Notes under the pieces: generated by a model
What the model was told of the DNA's origin: nothing
Seen by the model: only the letters and a program-made list of their open reading frames with translations
Databases searched by the model: none
Assembly (NCBI RefSeq): GCF_022867865.1
Contig: NZ_JALIEC010000001.1
Coordinates: 664,501 to 728,500, forward strand
Source: Phaeobacter sp. J2-8
GTDB taxonomy: Bacteria > Pseudomonadota > Alphaproteobacteria > Rhodobacterales > Rhodobacteraceae
Direction: 5' to 3'
Length of the DNA: 64,000 bases
Shown: positions 8,356 through 16,092 of the stretch, one piece after another
Numbering within the stretch: the first letter of the stretch is position 1
Layout: every line of letters begins with the position of its first letter
Position numbers and translations under genes: made by a program

Positions 8356-9270
8356 CTACTTAGCACTAGGATAGATGATGCGCTGGATGCCCGAGCCAGA
8401 GGAAATAAATCCCCCAACTTGGACTCCCAATCGTTCGCTGACTTTCTGAAGGAATTGAGAGGGATCTACATCCTTGTATACAAGAGCATCGACACCGAGG
8501 GTGGGGCAAAAAAAGAAGCCAAATTTTCCTTCCGAGAAGTAAAGACCAGCACCAGTGTACTCGCCAGGAAGACTACGAACTGTACTAACGGAAGAAATCC
8601 CATCTTCGGCACCACCAAGTGCAAGGTTAGTCCATTCGCCAGCTGCTAACTCAATGGTTACTGGTGCAAGCCCTGCCATTGTGCTTGCCCGTAAATCATA
8701 GTCGAAGTAGGGGCGGCCATTCTTGTGGTATTCAACGCGAACCGAAAAATAGAAGTGGCCAGCCGACTCTACGCCGCCGTCTGAAATGAACTCGGCAAAA
8801 GCCCAGTCTGTTCGTTCCGCAAGATCTGAGATTGCCGCCCCTTCTGCTGAATGAAACTTTCCTTGAAATTTCTCAAACGCCTCGATGTCTCCTATCCAGC
8901 AAGAGCCTTGATCCTCTAATATCTCTTGGGCCGTAACTTTAGCCAAAGTTCCAGCTCCCCGTATTGAAGACACAATGAATTCCGCCCCCTGAGATCCACC
9001 GTGATCATAGTTCTTTGCGATATGTTGGGTAAGTTGAAGGATCTCGTTCCAGTGGATTCCTGCTTCGAACTTACCCTTGATGCAGGACCAAAGTTCCTTA
9101 GGCGCTTCTACGTTGCCCGCGAACGCGATAGCAAGGTCCTGTACGGGAAGCCATATTTTGAGAGTGCCTTCTTTTGGCGGAAGTCGTTCCCCATTAGGGC
9201 CAGTTAGCTTGATGTCAGAAAATACTCTAATATTCCCTGGCGAAAATTTTTTGCCAATTATAAATGTCAT
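8356..9270 (-). CDS. proteasome-like Ntn-hydrolase family protein, probable cargo
   Basis: The product is 304 residues from ATG at 9270, which has TTAAGG at good spacing; the 7 upstream residues of the open frame lack one. If Met1 is removed, the N-terminus reads TFIIGKKF. D19 (FSDIK), K38 (GTLKIW) and the following AIAFAGN then line up with Thr1, Asp17, Lys33 and the glycine loop of proteasome beta subunits, HslV and Anbu. The rest (about residues 80-304) I do not recognise. It may be a self-processing peptidase or amidohydrolase. It lies on the opposite strand from the phage-type genes, has lower GC content, and looks like a cargo gene. Function is an inference from the N-terminal motif only. 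Confidence 0.6.
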   Translation of the reverse strand: MTFIIGKKFSPGNIRVFSDIKLTGPNGERLPPKEGTLKIWLPVQDLAIAFAGNVEAPKELWSCIKGKFEAGIHWNEILQLTQHIAKNYDHGGSQGAEFIVSSIRGAGTLAKVTAQEILEDQGSCWIGDIEAFEKFQGKFHSAEGAAISDLAERTDWAFAEFISDGGVESAGHFYFSVRVEYHKNGRPYFDYDLRASTMAGLAPVTIELAAGEWTNLALGGAEDGISSVSTVRSLPGEYTGAGLYFSEGKFGFFFCPTLGVDALVYKDVDPSQFLQKVSERLGVQVGGFISSGSGIQRIIYPSAK

Positions 9271-9291
9271 AGTGAACCTTAATTGTTTCAT

Positions 9292-9646
9292 GCGCGCAGC
9301 AAGTTCCTGCTACTCTGAAGTTGAACTCAAAGAGTAGGTTCGCCACAGCTTAGCTATACGGCCACGACTTTGCAAAACCCACGTCTTACGCTCTGCCGGA
9401 GCTGGTGCGGGCTACAACATCATCTGAGACAGTGCGGCCCCGTCGAGGGTCCGCATTCGGGAAAGCGCCCAAGGAATTTCGGACCGACAGCTTCATTGGC
9501 GCCTGTCGCTATGTTGTGTCAGCTTCGGGCCGACTGGGGCCTTCTGAGTAATCATTCAGAGCGCCAATGATCCCAAAGGGGCACTGCTGCGGCTTTTCTT
9601 GAGGCCGTTCTCGATACTTCCCGATGCTCCTCGGCATTGAGGGGGG
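9292..9646. other. gene-free stretch between cargo gene and repressor
   Basis: A 66-codon open frame at 9370-9570 has no ribosome-binding site and looks non-coding. I see no clear RNA gene. Confidence 0.35.
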
Positions 9647-9907
9647 TCATTTCTCGTTGTTGGCCTTGGTTAACCTAACGCCAGCGCCGCCGCCATTCTC
9701 AGGGATGAACTCGACTCCCTCACTTTCGAGTGCATGGCAAATTGCGGTAACGGCATCAGCCGAAGGGTAGGGTTTCCCGGACCCTTCGGCTCTTTTTACT
9801 GTCATTGAAGACACTCCGGCAAGTTCCGACAGTCTCTTTTGGGAGAGACCTTTTAGTGCCCTGCCTGCCCTGATTTGTCCGGCCAGCGATTTTTTCTCTT
9901 GTTCCAA
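9647..9907 (-). CDS. XRE-family repressor of element 2
   Basis: The product is 86 residues if TTG at 9907 is the start. The longer open frame would cross the operator palindromes and has no better start. Residues 9-60 are a typical XRE helix-turn-helix (QIRAGRALKGLSQKRLSELAGVSSMTVKRAEGSG). The tail is short (EFIPENGGGAGVRL), a form common in small alphaproteobacterial prophage repressors. It is divergent from the gene at 9965. Two 17-base palindromes overlap its start and upstream region, so self-repression and control of the rightward genes are likely. Confidence 0.78.
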   Translation of the reverse strand: MEQEKKSLAGQIRAGRALKGLSQKRLSELAGVSSMTVKRAEGSGKPYPSADAVTAICHALESEGVEFIPENGGGAGVRLTKANNEK

Positions 9908-9940
9908 AATAGAACATTCCTTATGTTCCCATGTGGAACA
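9900..9940. promoter_or_regulatory. two TGTTC-N7-GAACA palindromes, probable repressor operators
   Basis: Site 1 is TGTTCCAAAATAGAACA (9900-9916), site 2 is TGTTCCCATGTGGAACA (9924-9940). Both are 17-base dyads with centres 24 bases apart. Site 1 overlaps the repressor start codon and site 2 lies in the divergent promoter region. Confidence 0.65.
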
Positions 9941-9964
9941 ATACCACAATAGGATACCCTGACA

Positions 9965-10261
9965 ATGACGAACGAACGCGTTTGCGCGAACGGGATAGCT
10001 ATGCCCAAAAAGCCGCATTCCGAACTGAACCCCTATCACAAGGCGATATTCCTTCACGAAATGATTCAGGCGGCGGTCACGATTGTTGAAACGCTTCCAA
10101 GTGACAAGATCGTCAAAACCGGCCTGTCTGCGCTTCTTGATGTGATCGGAGAGCGGGCAAATGCGCTCCAATTCGATCTTGATGCCGCCGCATTCTGCGA
10201 ATGCTGGCCAGCGGTTTCTGCGGCGCTGGGCCGGGACGCAGCGCTTGGGTTTCGGGAGTGA
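9965..10261 (+). CDS. hypothetical protein, first gene right of the operators
   Basis: The product is 98 residues from ATG at 9965. It is mostly alpha-helical with a central amphipathic run (YHKAIFLHEMIQAAVTIVETL). It has no signal peptide and no membrane span, and no domain I recognise. It is the first gene transcribed away from the repressor, the place where phage-like elements keep an early regulator (Cro, antirepressor) or replication factor. That role is only suggested by position. Confidence 0.5.
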   Translation: MTNERVCANGIAMPKKPHSELNPYHKAIFLHEMIQAAVTIVETLPSDKIVKTGLSALLDVIGERANALQFDLDAAAFCECWPAVSAALGRDAALGFRE

Positions 10262-10327
10262 TTAGGTGCTGCAACTTAAGGTGATGATGTGCCGAACGGT
10301 GCATTTCAATGACAGGAGTTCACGACT

Positions 10328-10771
10328 GTGACGGATGAACGTTTTTTTGCGACCCCCTCAACGCCCGCCGCGCAGCCGGTGCGCAACTTGGAAAACAACG
10401 ATGTGGAAGGCTATGCATTGTGTTCCGAGCATATTTTCCATGAGCATGTTCAAAAAACTCAGTCCCTGCGAGACCGTCACGCGGCCTATCTGGACGGTCT
10501 GCCGACTGATCCAAAAGCTGCTGTTGCGGCGGCAAATAAGCTGCTTCGCTTCGGCCTTCGGGAATATCCTGACGGGATTGAAGAGGCCCTGCATTTGTCC
10601 TGGGCGCTTAGTGCAATGGTTCAATCATGCGGCACAGATGAAGAAGGGCCGCAGCGGTCCGCCACGATCTATGTCGCGGAGCGGGTGGCTCTTGCGATGA
10701 TCCGTGCCACCCAACAGTTGGACCGGATTTCGGACATTTTGGGCAATCCGGGACGGGTCGAGCGACAGTAA
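10328..10771 (+). CDS. hypothetical protein of element 2
   Basis: The product is 147 residues from GTG at 10328, with AGGAG about 11 bases before it. It looks helical and soluble, with even codon use like the neighbouring capsid and protease genes. I recognise no domain. It lies between the repressor-controlled first gene and the MerR-type gene, all on the plus strand, so it probably belongs to the same early or late transcript. It could be a structural accessory or a helper-phage-interaction factor, but nothing in the sequence proves this. Confidence 0.55.
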   Translation: MTDERFFATPSTPAAQPVRNLENNDVEGYALCSEHIFHEHVQKTQSLRDRHAAYLDGLPTDPKAAVAAANKLLRFGLREYPDGIEEALHLSWALSAMVQSCGTDEEGPQRSATIYVAERVALAMIRATQQLDRISDILGNPGRVERQ

Positions 10772-10897
10772 GGCAAACCTTGGATGAAGATTCCGGTTTG
10801 CAAATTTCATCGACCCGCCTGTTGTCTTGACGACTCTCCAAGAACATGTATCTTAAAACGTATATTCGAACACATGTTAATCCAAGGGAGACCCCAT

Positions 10898-11377
10898 ATG
10901 GACTTCGCAGATTTGCGTTTCACAGTTTCAGAAGTCGCAGCGCTTACTGAAACTAATCTCAACACGGTTCAGGGCTGGCGGCGCAAAGGCTTTTTTGACT
11001 TGGGTGATGGGGAAGGTTGGCACCGCTTCACTATGACAGAGCTATTCTCAATTGCCGTTTTCGCAGAAGTTTCCGGTTGGACCGGCAATCAAGACGTTGC
11101 CTCTTCCTCTTGCTCTTTGGCCGACCAGATGTTGACTGAAATCATCGAAGACGGTGCTGCGCCCTACTTTGTCGGCGCTGGCCGCAATGGCACCGTTTCG
11201 GCGATGGAAGTTACTTATGGCATTGATGATGTGGGCCGCGTCTTGAGCGGCTTGTTGGTAACTGGTGTGGATGCCGGAGCCTATATTGTGGTGGATTACA
11301 GCGCGATCTTTCAGCGCCTGTTCGAGCGCCTTCATAAGGCCGGATATACCGTCAACAAAAATGGCGAAGATAACTGA
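10898..11377 (+). CDS. MerR-type helix-turn-helix regulator of element 2
   Basis: The product is 159 residues from ATG at 10898, with AAGGGAG upstream; the open frame starts at 10784 but those residues look non-coding. The N-terminal 60 residues (DLRFTVSEVAALTETNLNTVQGWRRKGFFDLGDGEGWHRFTMTELFSIAVFAEVS) are a MerR-like winged helix. The remainder has a small alpha/beta domain of unknown role. A two-base gap leads to the next gene, then an overlap leads to the head protease. That places it in one operon with capsid-maturation genes, so a late-gene activator is a fair guess. Confidence 0.6.
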   Translation: MDFADLRFTVSEVAALTETNLNTVQGWRRKGFFDLGDGEGWHRFTMTELFSIAVFAEVSGWTGNQDVASSSCSLADQMLTEIIEDGAAPYFVGAGRNGTVSAMEVTYGIDDVGRVLSGLLVTGVDAGAYIVVDYSAIFQRLFERLHKAGYTVNKNGEDN

Positions 11378-11378
11378 C

Positions 11379-11597
11379 ATGGCACACCTTCATACCTTTG
11401 ATCTTGGCCACCCCTTTGAATTCATCCAGCTTGTCGAGTTGCATCGCCGGGAAGACTGCGAAGATGGGATTTTGGAGATTTCCGGCCTGTACGCAATAGC
11501 GCCTGACGAACCTGGCGGTTTGGTGACGGTCAAAGAAATTCGGCAGATCCAAGACAGAAATCTTCAATTTACAAATCGTTTCGAGGTGGTGGAATGA
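11379..11597 (+). CDS. small hypothetical protein before the head protease
   Basis: The product is 72 residues from ATG at 11379. It begins two bases after the preceding stop and its own stop overlaps the protease start (ATGA at 11594). It is mixed alpha/beta and acidic, with no recognised domain. Tight coupling to the protease gene suggests a head-related or regulatory accessory factor. Confidence 0.5.
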   Translation: MAHLHTFDLGHPFEFIQLVELHRREDCEDGILEISGLYAIAPDEPGGLVTVKEIRQIQDRNLQFTNRFEVVE

Positions 11598-12202
11598 CGC
11601 CGGCGTTGCATATTCATGGCCCAATTGGCGAAGGTGAGAATACGCCCGCTGCAATTGGTGCGTTCCTCTCGGAAAATTCCGCTGTGTCGGTGACTGTGGC
11701 GATCAATTCTTTTGGTGGTATCGCATCCGATGGCGCGGCGATTATGGCGCTCTTTGAGCAACATGGACGGGTCCAGGCGGAAGTGATCGGTGTGGCCGCT
11801 TCTGCGGCCTCCTTGATGGTTATGGGTGCTGCTGAAATCACAATGCACACGGCGGCGCATATGATGATCCATGAGCCGTCAAATCTTGCCTGGGGAACCG
11901 CAGAGGATCTGCGCCGCGAAGCGGATATGCTGGAAAAACTGTGCGAAACCTATGGCGCCGCCTATTCCCGTGCGACCGGCCACCCGGTAGAGAGAATCCG
12001 CGCTTGGATGGCGGCGGAAACTTGGCTGACTGCCGACGAAGCCCTTACACTGAACTTCTGCAACTCGATCTTCGGGGCTGATGAAGCAACGCCGGAGCCG
12101 GTCGCGCAATTCGATTACACCCGTTTCAAATCGCCGCCCGTCGAATTGGCGCAACTTGCGGTTCGAAAGGGATGGGCCGGAAACGTCGCCGAATACTCCT
12201 AA
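11594..12202 (+). CDS. ClpP-like phage head maturation protease
   Basis: The product is 202 residues. It has the ClpP/S14 fold signature: N-terminal INSFGG strand, nucleophile Ser70 in GVAASAAS, catalytic His93 in MMIHEPSN, and an acidic residue in TAEDLRREADML (D105 or D111). Phage members of this family cut the scaffold and capsid precursor during head assembly. In many Mu gpT-type phages this domain is fused in front of the capsid; here it is a separate gene downstream of it. Its presence with an intact triad argues that the capsid pathway is, or recently was, functional. The start overlaps the previous stop by four bases. Confidence 0.85.
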   Translation: MTPALHIHGPIGEGENTPAAIGAFLSENSAVSVTVAINSFGGIASDGAAIMALFEQHGRVQAEVIGVAASAASLMVMGAAEITMHTAAHMMIHEPSNLAWGTAEDLRREADMLEKLCETYGAAYSRATGHPVERIRAWMAAETWLTADEALTLNFCNSIFGADEATPEPVAQFDYTRFKSPPVELAQLAVRKGWAGNVAEYS

Positions 12203-12266
12203 GATAACCCAAAGCCGCGGACCGATGTGATTCGTTTGGTTGGCTTTCCCCAAGAGGTTTTTACAC

Positions 12267-12458
12267 TTGCCACGCCCATCTGTTCCTTTGCCAAAAGACG
12301 TGATTGCCATCGTGAAAGGGTTGAAAAACGAGGGCATTTCCTCCGGGCTTATACGCTGCGCAGATGGAACCGAAATAAAATGGGGTACTACTGAAAAGGC
12401 AGATGCGCCCGTAACTGAATTGGAAAAGTGGAAGGCCAAGCGCAATGCAACTTCCTAA
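12267..12458 (+). CDS. small conserved protein preceding the integrase
   Basis: The product is 63 residues from TTG at 12267, chosen because AGAGG lies just upstream and the sequence from PRPSVPLPKDVIAIVKGLKN onward is protein-like; TTG at 12240 is the longest option. The C-terminus is charged (TELEKWKAKRNA). From memory, a similar small gene often precedes integrases in rhodobacterial elements. It overlaps the intact integrase reading frame (ATG at 12445) by 14 bases, so it was translationally coupled to it. A role as directionality factor is possible but not shown. Confidence 0.55.
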   Translation: MPRPSVPLPKDVIAIVKGLKNEGISSGLIRCADGTEIKWGTTEKADAPVTELEKWKAKRNATS

Positions 12459-13493
12459 GGGTGTGCATAGGGTCCGGCGGAAGCTAGCCAATGGAAAGAG
12501 CCGGTTTCACTTCTATGCATGGCGCGGGCGCGGCGCTCCGAAGTTTTGGGAGGACAACAAGAGAATCCCACGGAGCCGGATTTTTTCGTAGCATACGCGG
12601 AATGTGTCGAACGTCCGAAACCGGCAATGCTTATGGTGTCTGCACTTGTGGATGAATTTTTGTCCAGTGCGTCAATGCCCAAAGGTGAACGGTCCAAGGC
12701 GGATCTGCGCAAGTGGGCTTTGCGCTTTGCCAAGCATTTTGACACGGCACCCGCTGTGATCTTCGAGGAACGCGGTTCCCGTGGCGAGGTCAATGCATGG
12801 CGAGCGAAGTGGAAGCACTCGCCTAAGCAACACGACATGGCCGGAACGCACGCGGTTCGCGTTCTGAATTGGGCGGTGGAAGAAGGTAAGCTATCAGAGC
12901 ACCATTGTCACAAGTTGCGGCAACTCTATGAAGTCGACCGCTCCGAGATCGTTTGGACGCCAGCGGATCGTGATGCAATCGACGCCAAGGCACCGGAGTG
13001 GGTGCGGCGTATTCTCTGTGTCGCCTGCGAGACTGGTTTGCGCCCTGGCGATCTTATCAAGCTGACAACTGGTGCAGTGGAGCAAACCCCGAAGGGGCGG
13101 CGGTTGCGTGTGAGGACGAACAAACGCGGACGTGTCGCCCATATCCCGATCACTCCGAAACTTGCCACGACTATTGATGCTACGCCCCGCGACCGACTGT
13201 TGATCCTTACCAACGCCAGTGGGCGGCCATTGACCGAACATCGCGCTTCTGAGGGTCTGCGCCAGTGGCGTGACAAAGCGGGACTAAGTCGCGATCTGCG
13301 GTTGCAAGATTGCCGAGGTACGGCGGCAACCCGACTATTGAACGTAGGTTTGAGCCTGTCGGAAATTGCCAACCACATGGGCTGGTCAATCCGTCACGCC
13401 GCTAATGTGATCGAACATTATGCCCGCGTATCGCCGAACGAAACTGACGCAGTTTTGGTCAAGTTGGCACAAGCAAAAGGGGGTGGACAGTGA
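12445..13493 (+). pseudogene. int: tyrosine integrase of element 2, N-terminal frameshift
   Basis: The family start is ATG at 12445 (MQLPKGVHRVRRKLANGKSR..), in a frame that stops at about 12590. The rest continues one base out of frame from ENPTEPDFFVAYAE (about 12553) to 13493, giving a 324-residue open frame from 12519 that lacks the arm-binding N-terminus. The catalytic domain has Arg (TGLRPGD), the second Arg (QDCRGTAAT), Trp (HMGW) and Tyr (EHYARV). The His of the HxxR box is Gln (CAA codon). The gene lies 74 bases from the 3' end of tRNA-Cys, as expected for its attachment site. Frameshift plus His-to-Gln suggest weak or no activity, unless the indel is an assembly error. Confidence 0.8.
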
Positions 13494-13567
13494 ACAAAAC
13501 TGTAAACGCCCCTGTAAACCGCGCAGTGCGCGCAATCTATGAGGTGAGTTAAGTGATTGATTTTAAA

Positions 13568-13641
13568 TGGAGGCGAGTAGGAGAATCGAACTCCTGTACA
13601 CGGATTTGCAATCCGCTGCGTCACCACTCCGCCAACTCGCC
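13568..13641 (-). tRNA. tRNA-Cys (GCA), attachment site of the stacked elements
   Basis: The minus strand folds as a complete cloverleaf: acceptor GGCGAGT/ACTCGCC, anticodon loop around TTGCAAA with GCA, T-arm AGGAG-TTCGAAT-CTCCT and an encoded CCA end. Its 3' half is duplicated, with a changed T-stem, at 4558-4603. Confidence 0.96.
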
Positions 13642-13793
13642 GCCGATATGGTGTTCTGCCGGATAACGGATCTCTTGCCGACCTGCAAGCCCCTGCACAC
13701 ATGCAGATGCAGGAAATCGTGATAGCGGTCATTGCCGCAGGCAAAGCTTTGTGGCAAGACAGGGTGAACGTTCCTGAACTGACGAGTTTAGAT

Positions 13794-14447
13794 ATGCCTG
13801 ATTATGCCCTGCGCCGGACCTTTATGGTCGACACCCAGGTTCGTCCTTCGGATGTGACCAAATTCCCGATCATTGACGCCATGTTGTCCGTCCCGCGCGA
13901 GGTTTATGTGCCGCGCGAAAAACGCGAAGCGGCCTATGTCGGCGAGAATATCGAATTTGCCCCCGGTCGCGTGATCCTGGAACCGCGCACATTGGCGAAA
14001 ATGCTGGACGGTCTGGCAATTTCTGGTGGCGAGCTGGTTTTGGATATTGGCGCGGGCTATGGCTATTCTGCTGCGGTCATCGCCCGGATGGCCGAGGCCG
14101 TGATCGCCGTCGAAGATGACGGTGACCGGGTTGCAGAGGCCCAGGGCGCGCTGACCGAACAGGGTGCGGATGGCGTCATCATGCATGAAGCGCCGTTGAA
14201 CGAGGGCGCGCCGGAGCATGGGCCCTATGACGTGATTGTCATCGAAGGTGGCATCGCCGATGTCCCGCCCGCAATTGCCGACCAGTTGAAAGAGGGCGGG
14301 CGCATTGCCGCGCTGTTCATGGATGGCGCATTGGGCACCGTGCGGATCGGATACAAGCAGCACGGGGTCATCACCTGGCGGTTTTCCTTCAATGCCTCGG
14401 CGCCTGTTTTGCCGGGTTATGAAAAAACGACGGAATTCGCGCTTTAA
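13794..14447 (+). CDS. pcm: protein-L-isoaspartate O-methyltransferase family protein
   Basis: The product is 217 residues from ATG at 13794 (MPDYALRRTFMVDTQVRPSDV); the open frame upstream runs toward the tRNA and is not coding. Motif I of SAM methyltransferases is clear (VLDIGAGYGYSAAVIARMA), preceded by a PCMT-type N-terminus with REVYVPREKR. These enzymes methylate isoaspartyl residues of damaged proteins. The family in roseobacters usually sits directly before a TolC gene, as here. It is the first core gene right of the tRNA-Cys island. Confidence 0.85.
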   Translation: MPDYALRRTFMVDTQVRPSDVTKFPIIDAMLSVPREVYVPREKREAAYVGENIEFAPGRVILEPRTLAKMLDGLAISGGELVLDIGAGYGYSAAVIARMAEAVIAVEDDGDRVAEAQGALTEQGADGVIMHEAPLNEGAPEHGPYDVIVIEGGIADVPPAIADQLKEGGRIAALFMDGALGTVRIGYKQHGVITWRFSFNASAPVLPGYEKTTEFAL

Positions 14448-14559
14448 CGCGTTGAACATTTGGTACGTGTTACCCAGATGGGTGAAGTCCATAGCTGCAT
14501 GTTCCAAAGGAATTGATCCGGCAAACATGTCATTTGCGTCCGGGTAGGAGACCCTATTG

Positions 14560-15993
14560 ATGATCGGCAAGACAATGAAACTTTCGGCAAAGCGTTTGAT
14601 GCTGGCGTTTACAGTGGCTGCGGTCCCGGTTTTCGCCCCTTTGGCGGCCACAGCCGAAACCTTGGCGGATGCTCTTGCCGGGGCTTACGATCATTCAGGT
14701 CTGTTGCAACAAAACCGGGCGCTGCTGCGCGCCGCCGACGAAGATGTGGCGGTCTCGGTCGCACAGCTTCGCCCGATCCTTGGGTGGGCGGCATCCTTCT
14801 CGCGTGATTTTGGGTATTCCAACGCGTTCAGCACATCCGCCGGCACATTCGTCGGGTCAGGATCGCAAAGCGATACCGCGAGTTTTGCAATCACCGCTGA
14901 ATTGTTGCTGTATGATTTTGGCGCATCGCGTTTGCGGATTGATGCGGCCAAGGAAACCGTGCTTGCCACCCGCGAGGGGCTGATCGCGATTGAGCAATCG
15001 GTGTTGCTGCGGGCGGCCACGGCATTTGTGAACGTGCATCGTGCGGCGGAAACCGTCGCCCTGCGTCAGAACAACCTGCGGCTGGTGCAACAGGAATTGC
15101 GCGCCGCGCGCGACCGTTTCGAAGTGGGCGAAGTAACCCGCACGGATGTCTCTTTGGCCGAAGCGCGCCTGGCGTCGAGCCGCGCCAATCTGGCGGCCTC
15201 CGAAGGTGAGTTGCAGCAGGCGGCGGAAGAATACAATGCCGCGGTTGGCCACAAGCCTGGCAATCTGGTCCCGGTGACACGGCTGCCGCAGCTGGAATCC
15301 AATGTGGATACGGCCAAAGCCATCGCACAGCGCACCCATCCCGATATGAAACAGGCGCAGCACCAGGTTGCGACCGCAGATCTGAACGTGCGCCGGGCCG
15401 AAGCTGCGATGAAACCCACGGTGAAGCTGACCGGTCGGTTGGCCAAAGCCGGTGATTTCGATTCCGAGGCGTATAGCAACTCTGGTTCGGTATCGTTGGA
15501 TTTCTCGGGCCCGATCTATCGCGGTGGCGAATTGTCCGCATTGGCGCGTCAGGCTGCGGCGCGCTCTGATGCGGCGCGATCAAATCTGCATGTCGTGCAA
15601 CATGCGGTGGCTTTGCGGGTTGGCAATGCCATGGCCGGGTATCGCGTAGCAAATGCCTCGATCGAGGCGACGCAGCGCCAGATTGCTGCGGCGCGGGTGG
15701 CGTTTCGCGGTGTGCGCGAAGAGGCCAGCCTGGGCCAGCGGACCACGCTGGATGTTCTGACCGCGGAACAGGAATTGCTGGATGCGGAAACGGCCTATAC
15801 CTCGGCGGTGGCGGACAGGGCGATTGCCGCCTATCAGGTTTTGTCGTCAATGGGATTGATGACCGCCAAACATCTGGCGCTGAATGTGCAGCAATATGAT
15901 CCGGCTGAATATTACCGTTTGATTAAGAATGCCCCGGCAAAAAGCCTTCAGGGCGATAAATTGGACCGTGTTCTGCGCCGTATTGGTGACTGA
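14560..15993 (+). CDS. tolC: TolC-family outer membrane efflux/secretion protein
   Basis: The product is 477 residues from ATG at 14560, nine bases after TAGGAG; a TTG at 14557 is less likely. A signal peptide (KRLMLAFTVAAVPVFAPLAATAE) is followed by two OEP repeats. Each shows the long coiled-coil hairpins and short beta segments of TolC: ALRQNNLRLVQQELRAARDRFEVGEVTRTDV in repeat one, and AFRGVREEASLGQRTTLDVLTAEQELLDAE in repeat two. A trimer would form the outer-membrane tunnel of type I secretion and drug efflux. No membrane-fusion or ABC partner is adjacent, as is usual for TolC. Confidence 0.92.
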   Translation: MIGKTMKLSAKRLMLAFTVAAVPVFAPLAATAETLADALAGAYDHSGLLQQNRALLRAADEDVAVSVAQLRPILGWAASFSRDFGYSNAFSTSAGTFVGSGSQSDTASFAITAELLLYDFGASRLRIDAAKETVLATREGLIAIEQSVLLRAATAFVNVHRAAETVALRQNNLRLVQQELRAARDRFEVGEVTRTDVSLAEARLASSRANLAASEGELQQAAEEYNAAVGHKPGNLVPVTRLPQLESNVDTAKAIAQRTHPDMKQAQHQVATADLNVRRAEAAMKPTVKLTGRLAKAGDFDSEAYSNSGSVSLDFSGPIYRGGELSALARQAAARSDAARSNLHVVQHAVALRVGNAMAGYRVANASIEATQRQIAAARVAFRGVREEASLGQRTTLDVLTAEQELLDAETAYTSAVADRAIAAYQVLSSMGLMTAKHLALNVQQYDPAEYYRLIKNAPAKSLQGDKLDRVLRRIGD

Positions 15994-16092
15994 TACCTAC
16001 GTAATTGCCACAAGTCGCGCACAATTGTTGCTATCTGTTGTGTGGGTGTGTCGGGCGGGTTATCCTTTGCCCGAGGCAAAGTGGTGAACAAA

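Noticed and set aside
9370-9570. 66-codon open frame as a gene
   Set aside because: No ribosome-binding site, and the composition is not protein-like.
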